The translations under genes were made by a program, and so were the position numbers. The notes beneath the pieces are model-generated. The model searched no databases. It saw only the letters and a program-made list of their open reading frames with translations, and was not told the DNA's origin. Below, piece after piece: positions 36,190-48,709 of a stretch of 64,000 nucleotides of DNA (positions within the stretch are counted from its first letter, which is position 1; each line of letters begins with the position of its first letter). Source of the stretch: Ottelia alismoides (Eukaryota; Streptophyta; Magnoliopsida; Alismatales; Hydrocharitaceae); assembly GCA_037367405.1 (NCBI GenBank), contig JAZKJV010000389.1:124001-188000 (forward strand). The letters run 5' to 3'.

Positions 36190-37807
36190 TATAGTCCTTC
36201 GTGGATAAGTTTGAGTTTAATTTTTATTTCAAGGACTTACATTTCAATCCCTGTAGTAATTGCTTTATATCTAATTTTGAGTTTAATTTTTGCTCCAAAT
36301 TTAATGAAATTAATTATATTGGATAACTAATTTAATCTTCTTTTAAATGAGATATTGTGGGTAGTTGTCTTGCCAAATTAAATTGTGGTGATTTTTTTAT
36401 TGCAAACTTGAATTTGAGATTTTAAATTCAATATAAAATCATGCAAAATTGTGAAATTTCATAAAACTTGGATACGTTGTGTAATTTAACATGTGCTTTT
36501 TGCACTAGTCTCATGTACACCCACTACATTTTGAGACCTTATATGTATTGCTTACGCAAATTGTCGAGGGTGTTTTATGAAAAAAATTCCATCGTAAAAT
36601 AGCCTCAAACGCTACGCATGCTCTACATGATTGATTTAGTAAGTAACTGATTTAATTTTATATTGTTTTAAAAATTTATATCCAATTCATGGTTTATTTC
36701 ATTCCATTTTCCCATATTGTTTTAAAAATTTATATCCAATTCATGGTTTATTTCATTCCATTTTCCCATATTAATTACAATAATTCCTAATAAAACATGT
36801 AGGTTGCATTTTTATTCCACATAAACCCATAGTTTTTGTTTTGAAACATTATGTTTCCAACCTTAAAAAACAAAAACTCTCTAGAACTGCAAAAATCATA
36901 TAAAAATAATCAAAACTCCAAACATACAAAAAATATGTTTTGGATTCCTCGTAGAAATGTTCTAGAGAAAATTAAAAAAATAAGAATTTTAGAGCCTTTT
37001 AGTATAGAACCCATACTTTACAAAGCAGAGCCATGAAACCCTTTTAAAAAAGTTGACCAAAGTGAGATTTGGCCCTTAGTAACCATTCAACGGCGTGTAC
37101 ATGACCATGAGGTTGCACAATGTTGAATTGTTCAACATCTCTCACTTGACCAAAGTGATCGAGATTTCTACACTCCCATCATTCATGTATCGTCTCCTGT
37201 AAAATGTGCTCAATATGGATAATTATTCATATATCCTTCTTTCTTGACTCACGCATTCCTGGCTCCCATTAAACCAACATGTTTAAGCTATGTGCATACT
37301 GATGTTCCCTTGGTTGGAAAATCATCTAAATGTCACTTATAAATATGTAGATTACTGCAATTTATTGTTTTGCTACTATATCTTCTACATAGTGATATTG
37401 GATCTCAATATGTTTTCCTTTACAACTATTATTCCTACTTTGTTAATGAGTTGGACTAAGTTCATTGAAGGAAAATAAACTATATACAAGCTTACATGAT
37501 AAAAAGAACCTTATACTTGAAAAAATATATGGGATGGCTTCTTTTGATATCATCTCATCAAAGAATAGTTTTGTTAAAACTTTCACTACTTGTTCCTTTT
37601 CTCCATGCAATCATTTTAGAAATATAAAACAAGACAATATGGATTACGCATAAAACAAATTGAAAAAAATCAAATTTAACAATGATAATGAAAAATAAAA
37701 GTTGTAAAGAAAGTATTTTGTACATACCAATGACCAAAATCTAGATGATAAAGTGGAATTGCATATTAGGGCAATCAAGGTTCCCATACTACTCAAGGAT
37801 CCAAGAG
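36190..37807. other. unassigned AT-rich sequence
   Basis: No gene or transposon domain is recognisable. Besides a 54-bp tandem duplication (36661-36768) I see nothing structured. Short open frames at 36851-37036 and 37290-37653 have no recognisable motif. Confidence 0.4.
36661..36768. repeat. perfect 54-bp tandem duplication
   Basis: Unit TATTGTTTTAAAAATTTATA...TTTTCCCA occurs at 36661-36714 and 36715-36768 with no difference that I can see. A recent event, or an assembly artefact. Confidence 0.9.
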
Positions 37808-37815
37808 CATATACG

Positions 37816-38457
37816 TAGGGCTGTCAGGAAAGCTCGAGCTCGATGAGCTCAACTCGGGCTCAGCTCGTTAAGAGCTCACGAGCCGGACTCAAAACCTTAA
37901 CGAGCCCGAGCCTGAGTGGGTTTTTATGGCTCGTTAGCTTATCGAGTCGAGACCGAGTTGGGCGTTGTTCAACTCGGAAACTCGACTCGATAACTCGTTT
38001 CCCCTCTTAATAAAAAAGTTGAAAACATATATATCAAAACTTCCACATTGAGTTTGATATAAAATAGAGATTAACATTTTTCTTGCCCAAAAAGGTACAG
38101 AAAAGAGTATAAAAAATCAAAGTTACAAATGACATTTGCATAATTTAATGTATAAAATGGAACAATGACTCGTTAAGAGGTTCATGAGCATGCTCATTTG
38201 AGGCTCGTGAGCCAGCTCAGAAACTCACGACTCGATAAGAGGCTTGTGAGCCAGCTCATTTTGAGGTTTGTGAGCCAGCTCAGAAACTCTGGCTCGATAA
38301 GAGGCTCTTGAGTCAGCTCGAACTCGACGAGTTCGAGTTCGAGTTGGTGATCCATGGCTCGACCCTTATCGAGCCCGAGTTTGAACCTTAGGTTTCTTAT
38401 CAAATTCGAGTCCGAGTTGAGGCCAACTCGGCTCGTTGAACTCGATAGACACTCCTA
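37816..38457. mobile_element. hAT-like non-autonomous element (MITE), 642 bp
   Basis: Starts TAGGGCTGTCAGG and ends, in inverted form, GACACTCCTA, matching the TAGGGNTGTC termini of plant hAT MITEs. It is flanked by a perfect 8-bp duplication, CATATACG, at 37808-37815 and 38458-38465; 8 bp is the hAT hallmark. Both ends are rich in GAGCTCGAG/CTCGTTGA-type sequence in inverted arrangement. Internally GTGAGCCAGCTCA is repeated at about 38207, 38246 and 38270. The open frame on the minus strand at 38194-38403 comes from these repeats. No transposase is present. Confidence 0.9.
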
Positions 38458-38465
38458 CATATACG

Positions 38466-39644
38466 GGTAAAAAAACGCTCCAACTAGCACTGCCATGGTT
38501 AAGAAGCTACCAATCAAGACTATATAATAACTTCTATCTCCCTCATACTCCTTTTTTTGTCCAATTATCTCACATTTAATACATGCATTATAGTGAGCCC
38601 TAAGTTCTTATCCGAAAAGGGAGCATTTTCATGAAACCACATCTAAACACAATCATGTTATTCATGCTTTTGAAAAATTGTTTTTTTTTTTCAATCAAGT
38701 TTTTGGGAAGATTAAATTTTTTATGTTATCCATCTATCGAGTAGGCGAGGGGGAGAGATGGAGAAAATTGACCACTAGGAAGGAAAAGTTTTTGGGTTTA
38801 CGAAAAAACCAAATATTTTTTTGAATATTACCGCATATTAACATATGCATTATATTGGCTCAAATGAACTCGACTTTTTCATATATGCTTGTCCTTTTCA
38901 CCGACAACCTTTACACCTCCAATTCAGACACACTGAGGTTTCCTTGGTCTCCATGTTGTTAGTGTTTACATCTTTACATTCGTAGGTGTAAAATCATCTT
39001 AGAAAGGTATTCGGTCTCTTGCAAATAGTTGAGTGTTTGCATTACTTCCCAATTCCGATTTGCAATTATAAACGGACTTGAAATTAGACATTTGCTTGAT
39101 CTCTAATGCAATACAAATAGAATTAGTTGGTCTTTCTTATTCTTCTTTTTCATTATTTCAATGATTGTTGTAATCATTTTTTATAAAAAAAAGAACTCAT
39201 CCAACTTTTGGAGCCTAATACTCTTTTTGTCTTGAATTTGGGAACTATGTAATTATAAACCTTTAATTGACTTTTATATCTAATTTTCCCTCCATGAGGT
39301 TAAAAATAGTGAGTTAGTACACTTCAAATAAGAGATCACCTCTTAATAAATACTCAATATTTCAGACTTCATGAAAGCTATATGTTACATTTATCTTCTT
39401 GATCTTTACTGTTTGCTTCATTTTTTGCATAATGAAGGAATACTTACTTAAAAATATATGTTTTTTTCATTTCAGTTTTATATTAAGAGTTTGAAAAAAT
39501 AAAGTTTACAACGATTGTACTAAATCAAACTTTCAACTAATATTTTTTTCGTAACATTTTCAATTTCAATAAATGGACAATATAAGTAAGCACAGAGTAA
39601 TGTCCCAAAGGCCAACTCGAGTTGTTATGGAGGATAACTTGGGT
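38466..39644. other. unassigned AT-rich sequence
   Basis: No domain, repeat or RNA gene recognised between the two hAT-like elements. One run of ten Ts lies near 38680. Confidence 0.4.
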
Positions 39645-39652
39645 TACATAAC

Positions 39653-40283
39653 CAGGATGAGAATTGGATTGGGCCAGCCTGACCCAACCCATGAACTCGA
39701 CCCACGAACTCGGCCCAAACCCGAGCCTGATTTATATTGGGTCAAGCTTAGGCTGAATTTTTGGCCCATTGATAAATGGATTAGGCTTATACTGACCTCG
39801 ACCCAAACCCATGAGCCCATCGGCTCAACCCATATGAGGGCCCAATAAGATGACCTATATAAAAACATATGATCCCATATAATCATATTACAATTTTTGT
39901 ACTTTCCAACTAATCTCTATGTAATATGTGTACGCATAATGTCCTCATACAACAAAGTCATAGTAAGTATCTCCACCTCATGTATTAGTACTTTTCTTAC
40001 TATTTGCCAACTATCAGTCATGTGCTTGTTTGTCCAATGTGTCTTGCATAGTATACTTTTTTAATCTACGAGTCATTCATTTGGAATCTTTGCTTCCTAA
40101 CTCATAATCCTCATGATATCTATTCATCCTCGTTATTGTCTTTTTAGAGTATGCATATTCATTGCTTTTGTTTGTTTTCCAAACTACCATCCTAAAAAAA
40201 TATTAAATGGGTCGAACCGGTCCTACCCAAACCTAAGCTCATATTAATTGGGTCGGGTTAGGCTGTGGGTCAGATGTAGAAAT
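39653..40283. mobile_element. hAT-like MITE, left part (split by copia)
   Basis: The left end CAGGATGAGAATTGGATTGGG is comparable to the inverted right end at 51101, TAGGGATGAGCATCGGGCC on the other strand. The flanking 8-mers are TACATAAC (39645-39652) and TACATAAT (51102-51109), seven of eight matching. The body is full of GGGTC(A/G)GG and CCCAACCC segments in both orientations (39660-39850, 40205-40275), typical of this kind of hAT MITE. The copia element entered at 40284. Without it the MITE is about 720 bp. Confidence 0.7.
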
Positions 40284-42264
40284 TATTGGACAAGCGAGCC
40301 CACGGCAAGCCATTATGCAATAAATGTTATTGCAAATAATTCTCTGATCTGAAACGAAGAGTAACTAATTTGCATTATAGGTCCCTTAGTATAATTAGGG
40401 TTATGTACCATGGTCATCTTAATGATCATACAGTTGGTGATTCGAATGTTGAATCATAGAGGTTGGTTCTTGGATGATATGAGTTAGATTGAGGACTCAC
40501 CAAGCACCATCAAATGATTGTTAAGAGAGTATCTCCAACCTTAGAAGGAGAATTCAATCCATTCTCTAAAAGCCAATATCTAATAGACCTCTTGATGATG
40601 GTCCTCTGTATAAGAATAGAGATTCAGAGGTATTAGATAAGTTAGGTCAAGGAGTTGACTTCACAAGATCGAGATAACCAAGACCTATATCATATGTTGT
40701 CACGATATAGGCATGCATCCTCTGACCGAAGACAGATTTGTTACTATATGTTTGAGTATGTACATTTGACAGACCAATAAGTTGATGATCTAATCAAGGT
40801 CTATACACCGGCGAGCTAGTGTGCATACAATGGCATATGAGTAATACGATCTCTCAAAGGAATCATATAGGTTCATTAGTGAATCGGAAGACATGAGCTC
40901 ACTCACAAGATATTGGGATTAAATTCTGTGCAAGGTCGTCTCGCTTTGTAAGCATGACTAAATTTGTAGGTTTGATATATGCATTTGGAAAATATATGAT
41001 AAATACCTAGGTATGGTGTATACTTTGGAAAACATATGATCGATACAAACTCCTAATGATCGAATGAGAAACTTAATGATAAAACCCTGAAGAAGACAGT
41101 CTAAATAAGATCTTAAAGTTCAGGTTTATTCCAAGTCTTCCATTGTGCAGGATGTACGGGTATTAGGAATTCTCGAGGGTGATATGATCGTAAATGATTG
41201 TATAACTGTGACACTTCCATTTCGAGGGAGTGATGAAACAGGTTTGGATTTTATTGACTCCTCTAAATAGAGAAGTAATATAATCTTAGTTCATATGTTA
41301 GACATTGATATGAATGCGATTCAGATGCAATGAGAAGATTAGATTTACATTTTTGATTAAATCAAACATCTTTGAGATGTCATCTTGATTTGGATTTGAG
41401 ACATGATCTCAATATCGAAGTCACTATAGATGGAACGTAGAATCGAACTGTCCTTATCTCCAAGTATCCGCATAGAAAACACATTATTCTTAAAGAGTTC
41501 AAGAATAATTTCATTGTTGAAAATGTATCTAAGTATTGAGGAAAACTGATAATTAAATGTGATTTAATTATTATGAATAATATGAATGTGATTCATATTA
41601 TTTGGACACATGAGAATGGACAACCAAGCTAACTAAATGTGATTTAATTATAAATAATATGAATAATGTGGATAATACTATCTATATTAAACATAAATGT
41701 TATAGATGTGATTTATAATATATTAGAGAGAGATAATTATAATTTGTATTTACAAATTAAATGTTAATATGAATTGGATTCACATTCGATAATTAATTGT
41801 ATATACAATTTACATTTTATATTGAATGTGTGAATATGATTCACAATTTATCAATGGTATGATTGAGATTATCATAAAATAATTTGGAATTATTTTGGCA
41901 AATAATTATGCAATAAAAGTTGTTGCATATGTGGAAGATAATGTGAGATATGAGATCACATATTTTTGGAATGACAAGCACACCTTCCTAACATAGAGGG
42001 TGGACGGCCACAATTAATTTATCAAGTTATGGTCGTCCACTCCATGTAAGGAACATTCTCTCCTTCCAATTTCTTCCATATTTTATTTCTTTAATTTAAA
42101 TTGAATTATATTGATTTTCAATATATATTTAATTTATTTTAAAAAAACAATTTGTTGTTGCAAATTTATGCAACAAAATCATGGCTATTGATTGAAAGCA
42201 CAAATCAATCTAAATCATTGGATTTGTGTGCACATGGATTGCGATCCATGGACATCCAATTTAG

Positions 42265-42272
42265 TATAAAAG
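42265..42272 (+). promoter_or_regulatory. TATA box of the copia 5' LTR
   Basis: TATAAAAG in the context CCAATTTAGTATAAAAGGG, kept exactly in the 3' LTR at 50436-50443. A conserved stretch of about 45 bp follows (TAGCCCTAGCCTTTTA), with transcription expected to start within it, ahead of the CT-rich stretch. Confidence 0.7.
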
Positions 42273-42318
42273 GGAAGGTAGCCCTAGCCTTTTATTCTAC
42301 AACATACTTGCAAGAGAA

Positions 42319-42379
42319 ACTCTCTCTCTCTCTCTCTCTCTCTCTTACTCTCATAGCCATCCTCTCTCTCTCTCTCTCA
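42319..42379. repeat. (CT)n microsatellites in the copia 5' LTR
   Basis: Two CT runs (about 42319-42343 and 42361-42379) lie downstream of the TATA box. The 3' LTR has only short CT tracts at 50491-50504 and 50523-50530, so the repeat expanded in this copy or shrank in the other. Confidence 0.8.
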
Positions 42380-42850
42380 ACTTGTGATCGTCCACTTATT
42401 GACCTAGAGAACCTCGTAGTCGTTGCGTCGCCATCGGATCATCTACTGGTGGATCTCCATCTTCTTCGATCCACCTTACTCGTGAAGAAGACGTCGGATT
42501 TTGTGAGACAAAATCAAGAGACTCCAAGCATAAATCAACAACATGGATTGCGGGAAGCATGTGTCTCATAGCATCTGCAAGTCCGATCTTCGTTGGATCG
42601 GACATTAGACAAGAGAATTTCTTGCTTTAGAGATTAGTGATTGTAACCACACTTCACTAGATATTCCTAGAACTCGTTTGTGATCTTGATGAAATGAATT
42701 AAGAATTGTTCTCAAATCATGTGATTTCATCTGTTTAATTTTTTTTAGATTCTATTGCTCCTTACAACTAGTATGACTAGTTTCCCTAAATCGTATTCGA
42801 TGCAATCTACACGCTTATGAGATGCACTAAGGCCTAAACTCTAGACTTCA

Positions 42851-42862
42851 TGGTATCAGATC
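42851..42862 (+). other. primer-binding site of the copia element
   Basis: TGGTATCAGATC, 11 of 12 bases complementary to the 3' end of initiator Met tRNA (TGGTATCAGAGC), immediately after the LTR end CA. Confidence 0.85.
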
Positions 42863-45239
42863 TAGGTTAAAGGTCTTGTATTATATGTAATCCAAAACCT
42901 AAGGGAAAAGGATTTTGTATATCGGATGCGCGTGGACTCATTGTTGTGCATAAGATGCATGTTTCGAATCATTTTTTGCTATGATAAAAGGACACTATAC
43001 GTGCACTTTTTGAATGATTTTTTTGGATCATAAAATGTATTTAGAATGTCCAAATATGTCACCAAAATTGTAGCGAAGTGTTGGCACCAAAAGTGCATGA
43101 ATAAAGATTCGAATCGTTTCCACAATAAATTTGTTTTTTCATGTATTCACGGATCTGTAAGAAATTAGTTTTTTATTATTGTTTTCCCATCATGAAATAT
43201 GAATTAAACACTAATTAAGTAGATAATCAAACAAGCAAGCTACTTGAATTTATTTCGTGTAATTTCGACTATGTTTTCTCTAAATATTTTATATTTAGTG
43301 GTGACGGGTTGGATGGTGATTGGATCATCAAATCTTCTTGCTTAATGTGTTTATCATTCAATGAAAATCATGAAAATTATGAATTTGCCTTGATTAAAAT
43401 TGATGATTAATATTTACGAAAATAATTGATTAAATATTAATGGCCATTAAATCTATGTTTCATGAAAACTATTGTTGTAGGACAGCTTTTACATGCAAAA
43501 CATAATTGTTTGATATGCTTAGAAATTTAAGATCTAAAAATATTTTAAGATGCCTAAGATTTCTGAGTTATTACTATATAGTATAATATCGGTCATTAAA
43601 GTTGATCGGTAAAACAACAAGTACATATCTACTAATATGTGAAAGCCAGATAAGTGTAATATCAACGCAATATATAACTTTGATCTCAAAAAAACTTGTA
43701 TTATCTAGTTGAGGAACTTGTTGTTAAAGTATATAGATAGCCCAACTGGATATTCGAGGGAATATATAGTCAGGGGACGAAGCACCACGTTGTCGAGTGA
43801 GGAGGCTGAGGGTCTGTCTTCCCTCGTCCGTGTCCTCGATAGGTGTCTTTGTTCATCTCCCCCGGGCAAGGACGGGAGGGGAAGAGGTGATCGTTGGTGT
43901 CCTAATTGACCTCAAACCCGAATGTTTGTGATTTTCCCTGGGGAAGTCTGATCATGCATTCATTCCTAATCCTCATGTTTCCTTACTATTCATTAATTTG
44001 TGGTGTTCTCAATCGGAATGGTGATAGTCTAAGTACTCTAGCTTGGTTTACTAATTAACGCCTTGCATGTCAAGGAAATGCTACCTCCCAGCATAACTCG
44101 TGTGTACTGACCGGATCCATTTTTGAGTAAAGAATAATACGAGTAAGTCAAGTTGTACTCCTTAAAATACAAAATAATGTGTACTTGTGAGGGTGTATAC
44201 TATATAGTAATATCAATCAAACTATAATAGTTTATTTGTTTAATTGGATTTATAATTGATTTAATATGATCAAATGAATTAGATCCAATAAAAATAAATA
44301 GTCTAATATGAATAGAGATGTAATTCTCTTGGAAGAATTGATTATGTGAATATGATTCACAGTAAGTAATTAAAATTTGAATGGGATATGGAGGATCATA
44401 TAAATGTCATCCATGATCTCCTGTCAAGGCGAAGGGTTCCGTCACCATGAATTGTATGCCGGAGATGCATATCCGAAGTGACAACTCCTACAACAAGCAC
44501 ACATGGATCGGACTCTTTGATTCTCGAAAGAGTAAGGTTGTATGCATAGTGTCCTCAATATCAGTTTCTCATATTATTGGGGCAATATTGGATTGCGCAT
44601 AGTGAGTTCTATTTCTATTGACGGTTGATTCGATTAATAATGGGTCAACATCACCGTAGGGGTCATGGGTCTGGGTGTTAAAGATCAAATTGGGAAATAC
44701 AAGTTGGAATTGTAAAGCAGAATGAGTTCCCGCTTCTTTTTATTCGAGTTGTAGTTTCTCATATAATTGGGATGTAACAAAGGTAAGAAGGAGATCCCAG
44801 ATCTTGCTTCAAATATAGAGGTAAGTATGTCTCTTACTTTGAATGTGAATAAGGGAATGAACTTTCAGAGTTGACAAGGCAAGACAACTTTGATATAAAA
44901 TCATAAATCAAAGTAAAATATGTATTTATGGAAATTATCTTATTTCATATAAGATACATTAAATCCACTCAAAACTATACTCAATAATAACCAGTAAAAT
45001 ATCATGGATTGGATCCATGATCAAGATATTGTACTTACGATTGGACACATAATGTATGTGGTTGCAATGTGCAAGTTTTCTCATAATAATGAGGAATGAC
45101 AATTAAATAGACAATAGGACAACAACCTCAGGTTTGTATGTTTATATAGCCTTGATCTCTCATCGAATGTGCTTTGAAAGTATCATGCCGATAATGATTG
45201 TAATTATTGAATATTCTTATAAAACCTAAGAAGATGTTT
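42863..45239 (+). other. copia leader and start of gag, with unexplained extra sequence
   Basis: Longer than a copia leader should be. From 43070 to about 44170 there is sequence with no copia feature, including a GC-richer patch (43740-43930). It might be an old insertion, but I found neither termini nor a duplication. The open frame 43709-43909 matches nothing I know. From about 44400 the sequence could be leader or the decayed start of gag. Confidence 0.4.
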
Positions 45240-45700
45240 TGACAGACATATGTGCTTTCAACATTTAATCATGAATGACATGGTTCACTGCATTATGCAG
45301 AATGGTATCTTGATAAGAGAAGATGTACTCAAAATGTTTGAGTGCATACATGAACCAAAGTCTTTAAGAGTTTATATGGATGTAGATACAAGGAGTGTCA
45401 TCATTCTATTGTCTATACTCAAGTCATGCTGAAGCTTCATAATATTCATATTGTATGAATTGGATGAAGCATATATAAATGTTGAAATACTCTTATATTG
45501 AAATCTTTTGAGTTAAACATAAGAGATTCTTTTGTCTTAAGCAATGGTTGTTTATAGATGAAGGAAGCATGGTGGAAGCATGGGTCTGGCCCAAGTAAGA
45601 AGGAAAGTCAAAGAGTAGGTTGTACTTCTGCAATTTTCACACATATGACATCCAAAGAGTTGGATGAATGTCAATACTGCAACAAGCTAATGTACTGATT
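45240..45700 (+). pseudogene. copia gag remnant
   Basis: An open piece (45250-45432) reads ...VLKMFECIHEPKSLRVYMD then RSVIILLSIL; then ELDEAYINVEILLY follows after a stop. This matches the copia gag block VLKMIDLIEKLEGLGVVMD...LSVDLILQSLP...MNKMEATLPELLNML in order and spacing. A basic stretch around 45600 (VRRKVKE) follows. Stops and frame changes are frequent. The protease region after it (45700-46350) is too decayed to define. Confidence 0.65.
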
Positions 45701-46369
45701 GTATGACCATCTAGACTATCTAGGATCCTTAGAGAAGGACTCTGATAGTGCATCAGCATATCATACATCTACATATAATCATTGAAATTGACTTGCTTAT
45801 TAGATAAGATCAAAGTCTAGCAGTTGTATCTAATTCTTCTTATAACACTTGCAATTGGTTTCATATGTTTTAGAAGAGTAGATATTTTGATCTTAAGGTT
45901 CAATAGTCATTCACATGTATGTTGATGCAATTGTTGCAATAATCTCCATTGGATAGATAGACTACATATTTTCAGTAGGAGAGACCTTAGTCATAGAGAA
46001 TATCTATAGGACTTAGATATTATAATACGTTCATTGTTTATTTCTAAATGTTGGAGATAAACATGCATTCTGGAATAAACTTATCATAAAGAGTTATGAC
46101 AGATATATTTCAGATAGTAATCTAACATCTAGAGGACTCTACTAAATTAGAAAATTAATGAATGGTTCATTAACATTTCTAAATACTAGAAAATTAAACC
46201 TTAGAGGTTCAAAAATATGATAAAGATCATTTGACAATGATCTAGCACAAGACTTGGACATAAGTTTATTGATAAGAACAATAGACTAGTAAAAGATTGA
46301 ACTTTATATTGTCTAAAAGTTCAAAACTTACATACTTGTGAATAGTATATTCAAAATAAAATATCCGAT

Positions 46370-47060
46370 ACACCCTTCTCTGGCAATGGTGTAAGATGAA
46401 TAGGTATTCAAGTTCTTATACATATTGATGAATGTGGATCATCTGTATCATAATAAACATTAATGATATGTGATATCTATTAATGAATTTTGTGATATGA
46501 GATTTCTTATTTTCACATTAGAAACCTTTGAAATGTTCAAATATTTTACAAATTTGAGAACCAAAGTTAGAAGGAAGATGAAATGAGTTCGATCCAACCA
46601 AGGAATCAAGTACCTATTAGAGGAATTCATGGAATACCTTGTGGAGAAAGGGATATCATTCCTATCTCACTCCTCACACTACATCTTAACTCAATAGAGT
46701 TGTAGGGAGAAGCAATTGGATCATGTATGACATGATTTGATCAATGATGAATCATAGCATAATTATCTATTAGTTTCGGGTATATATGTAGTGGAGATAG
46801 CATTATAATAAGATTCCATGCAGATTTAAACCCGAAAACCCTCATAAGATATGGTTTGGAACCTAGCCTAATGTTGGACACTTAAGAATTTAGGGTTGCT
46901 TGGTCCATAATCATGTCATGGATGCAAATAAGCTGGAATCTAGCACCAGAGAGTGCTACTTCATTAGGAATATAAAGAATGGTTTTGGATACCTACTTTA
47001 TGACCTTGAGATTCTTAAAAGATTTCATCTCTAAGGATATGATTCTTAAAAGATGACTTT
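46370..47060 (+). pseudogene. copia integrase remnant
   Basis: Fragments in order: QVLIHIDECGSSV near 46401-46440 (family LLGLIHSDVCGPM), KPLKCSNILQ near 46528-46558, YLLEEFMEYLVEKGISF near 46611-46665 (family GGEYLSxEFxxYLxExGI), and a C-terminal block with PHKIWFGT, GHLRI.GCLVHNHVMDANKLESSTREC and NGFGYLLYD near 46836-47006 (family CPAHV...KLEPRTEKCIFVGYPKGTRGYYFYD). There are multiple stops and frameshifts. The N-terminal zinc finger was not seen. Confidence 0.75.
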
Positions 47061-47189
47061 CTTGAGAATCAAGATGAAAATAAAGTAAAGGAAATAATTA
47101 AATCTTGAGAAAATAATGAAGCTCTTGAAATCAGAAACTAAAAGGATAATTAAAGATGAAACACTCATACCTCTTCAAATTAGTTTGAG

Positions 47190-48150
47190 GGTGGTGGACC
47201 ACCTAAAGGGTATGGATTCCATGTGTCAGATAAGTCTGACAATGATCTGACTTCATATGATGAATCTTCTGAGGATAATGACATGGAAATATGGATGTTA
47301 GCTATAAAGTCTAAAGTAGAGTTCATATACAAGTGTTGTAGAGGGGCCCTCGAGGATCCACCTATGAGGATAAGACCCATTAGGTGTAAATGGATCTTCA
47401 AGATAAATAGAGAATCTGATGAGAAGGTAGAGACCTTCAAAGCACAGCTTATATCTACAAGATACACGCGAAGAGAAGACATCGCTTATGATGAGACTCA
47501 CTCTTCAATGGCCATGCTTAGATCCATCAGAATATTGCTAACTATAGTTAAATAACTTGACTATGACATCCACAAGATGGAAGTCAAGATTGCATTCCTC
47601 TATGAATTCCTCACTAATGATATTCATATAAAGTAGCCCCAGGGCTCCATAGTTGAGGAATGCAAAGTATGTAAGATAACACTATCGATGGACTCAAATA
47701 AGCTTCTAGTAGTTGGAACACCATATGTAATAAAATTATAAAGGTTATGATTTCATACAAAATCTTGATGAACCATGTGAAGCTTAGTGGGAGTGTCATT
47801 GTGTTCATCATGCTAAATGTAGATAAAATTCTAATCATTTGAAATGATATAAGGATGATAATAAATATTTTATAATATGGTCGGTTCATACCTTGAGATG
47901 AAGATCTCATGGATATCTCTTAGATCATAGTTCTGAAGATGTTGGAAGCAAAGAGAAGAGGGTATTGGGACCGTCGCATTAGTGGTACACCTTAGACATG
48001 TTCCATTTTTCTAAATCCCAAGGAAGGCTTTCTTTCCTTAAGATATGGTACTAACCTATCTGAAGGGATAGGACCTCAAAGAGTTGAGGAAGTGAATGCT
48101 AAACTCGCTTGCCTTTGTGCACCGGTTATAAGAAGGTTGGTATGTACTAG
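47190..48150 (+). pseudogene. copia reverse transcriptase remnant
   Basis: The open piece 47223-47555 holds RPIRCKWIFKINRESDEKVE, FKAQLISTRYTRREDIAYDE and MLRSIRILL, the classical copia RT start. After a stop it continues KMEVKIAFLYEFLTNDIH (47574-47627), where the family has QMDVKTAFLNG: the catalytic D is E. Then GFIQNLDEPCE, and SGSVIVFIMLNVDKILII (47790-47843), where the family has LYVDDILLIG: the YVDD box is NVDK at 47816-47827. Further on, KEGFLSLRYGTNLSE near 48020 matches KGFLPMSHG..LSK. All three catalytic positions visible are compromised. Confidence 0.85.
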
Positions 48151-48700
48151 ATGTGTATAAAAGTCAGATGCCTGCCATATAGTAGGACTAGTAAAGTGTT
48201 ATTAATCCTACTATGAAGATAAAATACTTGACTGCAGTAATAACAATATCTTCTAAGATGAAAAGACTTTATAGATAGTGATCTCAAAGTCTTATCTTTA
48301 AGGACTTAATACTTTATAGATATTGATCTAAAAGGTATTAACTGCAGACGCCTTATAAGACTTAAGACTGGGTCTTATTCAGGAGATATAGATCTTTGGG
48401 AATAAGGGCATTATAATAAGGATAATAGAAATTGCATACTGCTAATAACGATTATTGAGTTGAAGTGCCAAAGACACTATAACCGCTTTAACAAGATTGA
48501 GTATTGGTTGCATATGATGCAACATTCGCATTGGATGCGAGAACTGTTACTAGGACATATGCAAGTATCGTAAAAGGACTTGGCATAGTCTCTCGGAAAT
48601 AGAGTGATTAGTCAGCTTACCAAGCTATTTTTCTAAATAACTTATTATTATCACATGGGTGTGGGTTTAAAAGATTAGCTCACTAATGGCTCTTTGGGCT
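48151..48700 (+). other. copia region after RT, RNase H not recognisable
   Basis: The RNase H domain should lie here, but only a trace of the expected end region (MMQHSHWMRELLLGHMQVS near 48513) can be suspected. The domain is probably partly deleted: there are only about 550 bp between the last RT block and the polypurine tract. Confidence 0.4.
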
Positions 48701-48709
48701 AGTAGGAGA
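48701..48709 (+). other. polypurine tract of the copia element
   Basis: AGTAGGAGA immediately before the 3' LTR start. The family pattern is AGTGGGAGATTGTTGGAC. Confidence 0.75.

Larger units (their letters stand above)
40284..42850 (+). repeat. 5' LTR of the copia element
   Basis: Starts TATTGGACAAGCGAG (family TGTTGGACAAG) and ends ACTTCA directly before the primer-binding site. Aligns with 48710-51003. It is about 270 bp longer than the 3' LTR, partly through CT-repeat expansion and partly because the segment 41580-41830 is reduced in the 3' copy (near 49920-49980). The open frame 42152-42571 crosses the repeat and the LTR end and is not a gene. Confidence 0.9.

Noticed and set aside
42152..42571. 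139-codon open frame
   Set aside because: It crosses the TATA box and CT repeats of the copia 5' LTR and has a Ser/Leu run from CT repeats.
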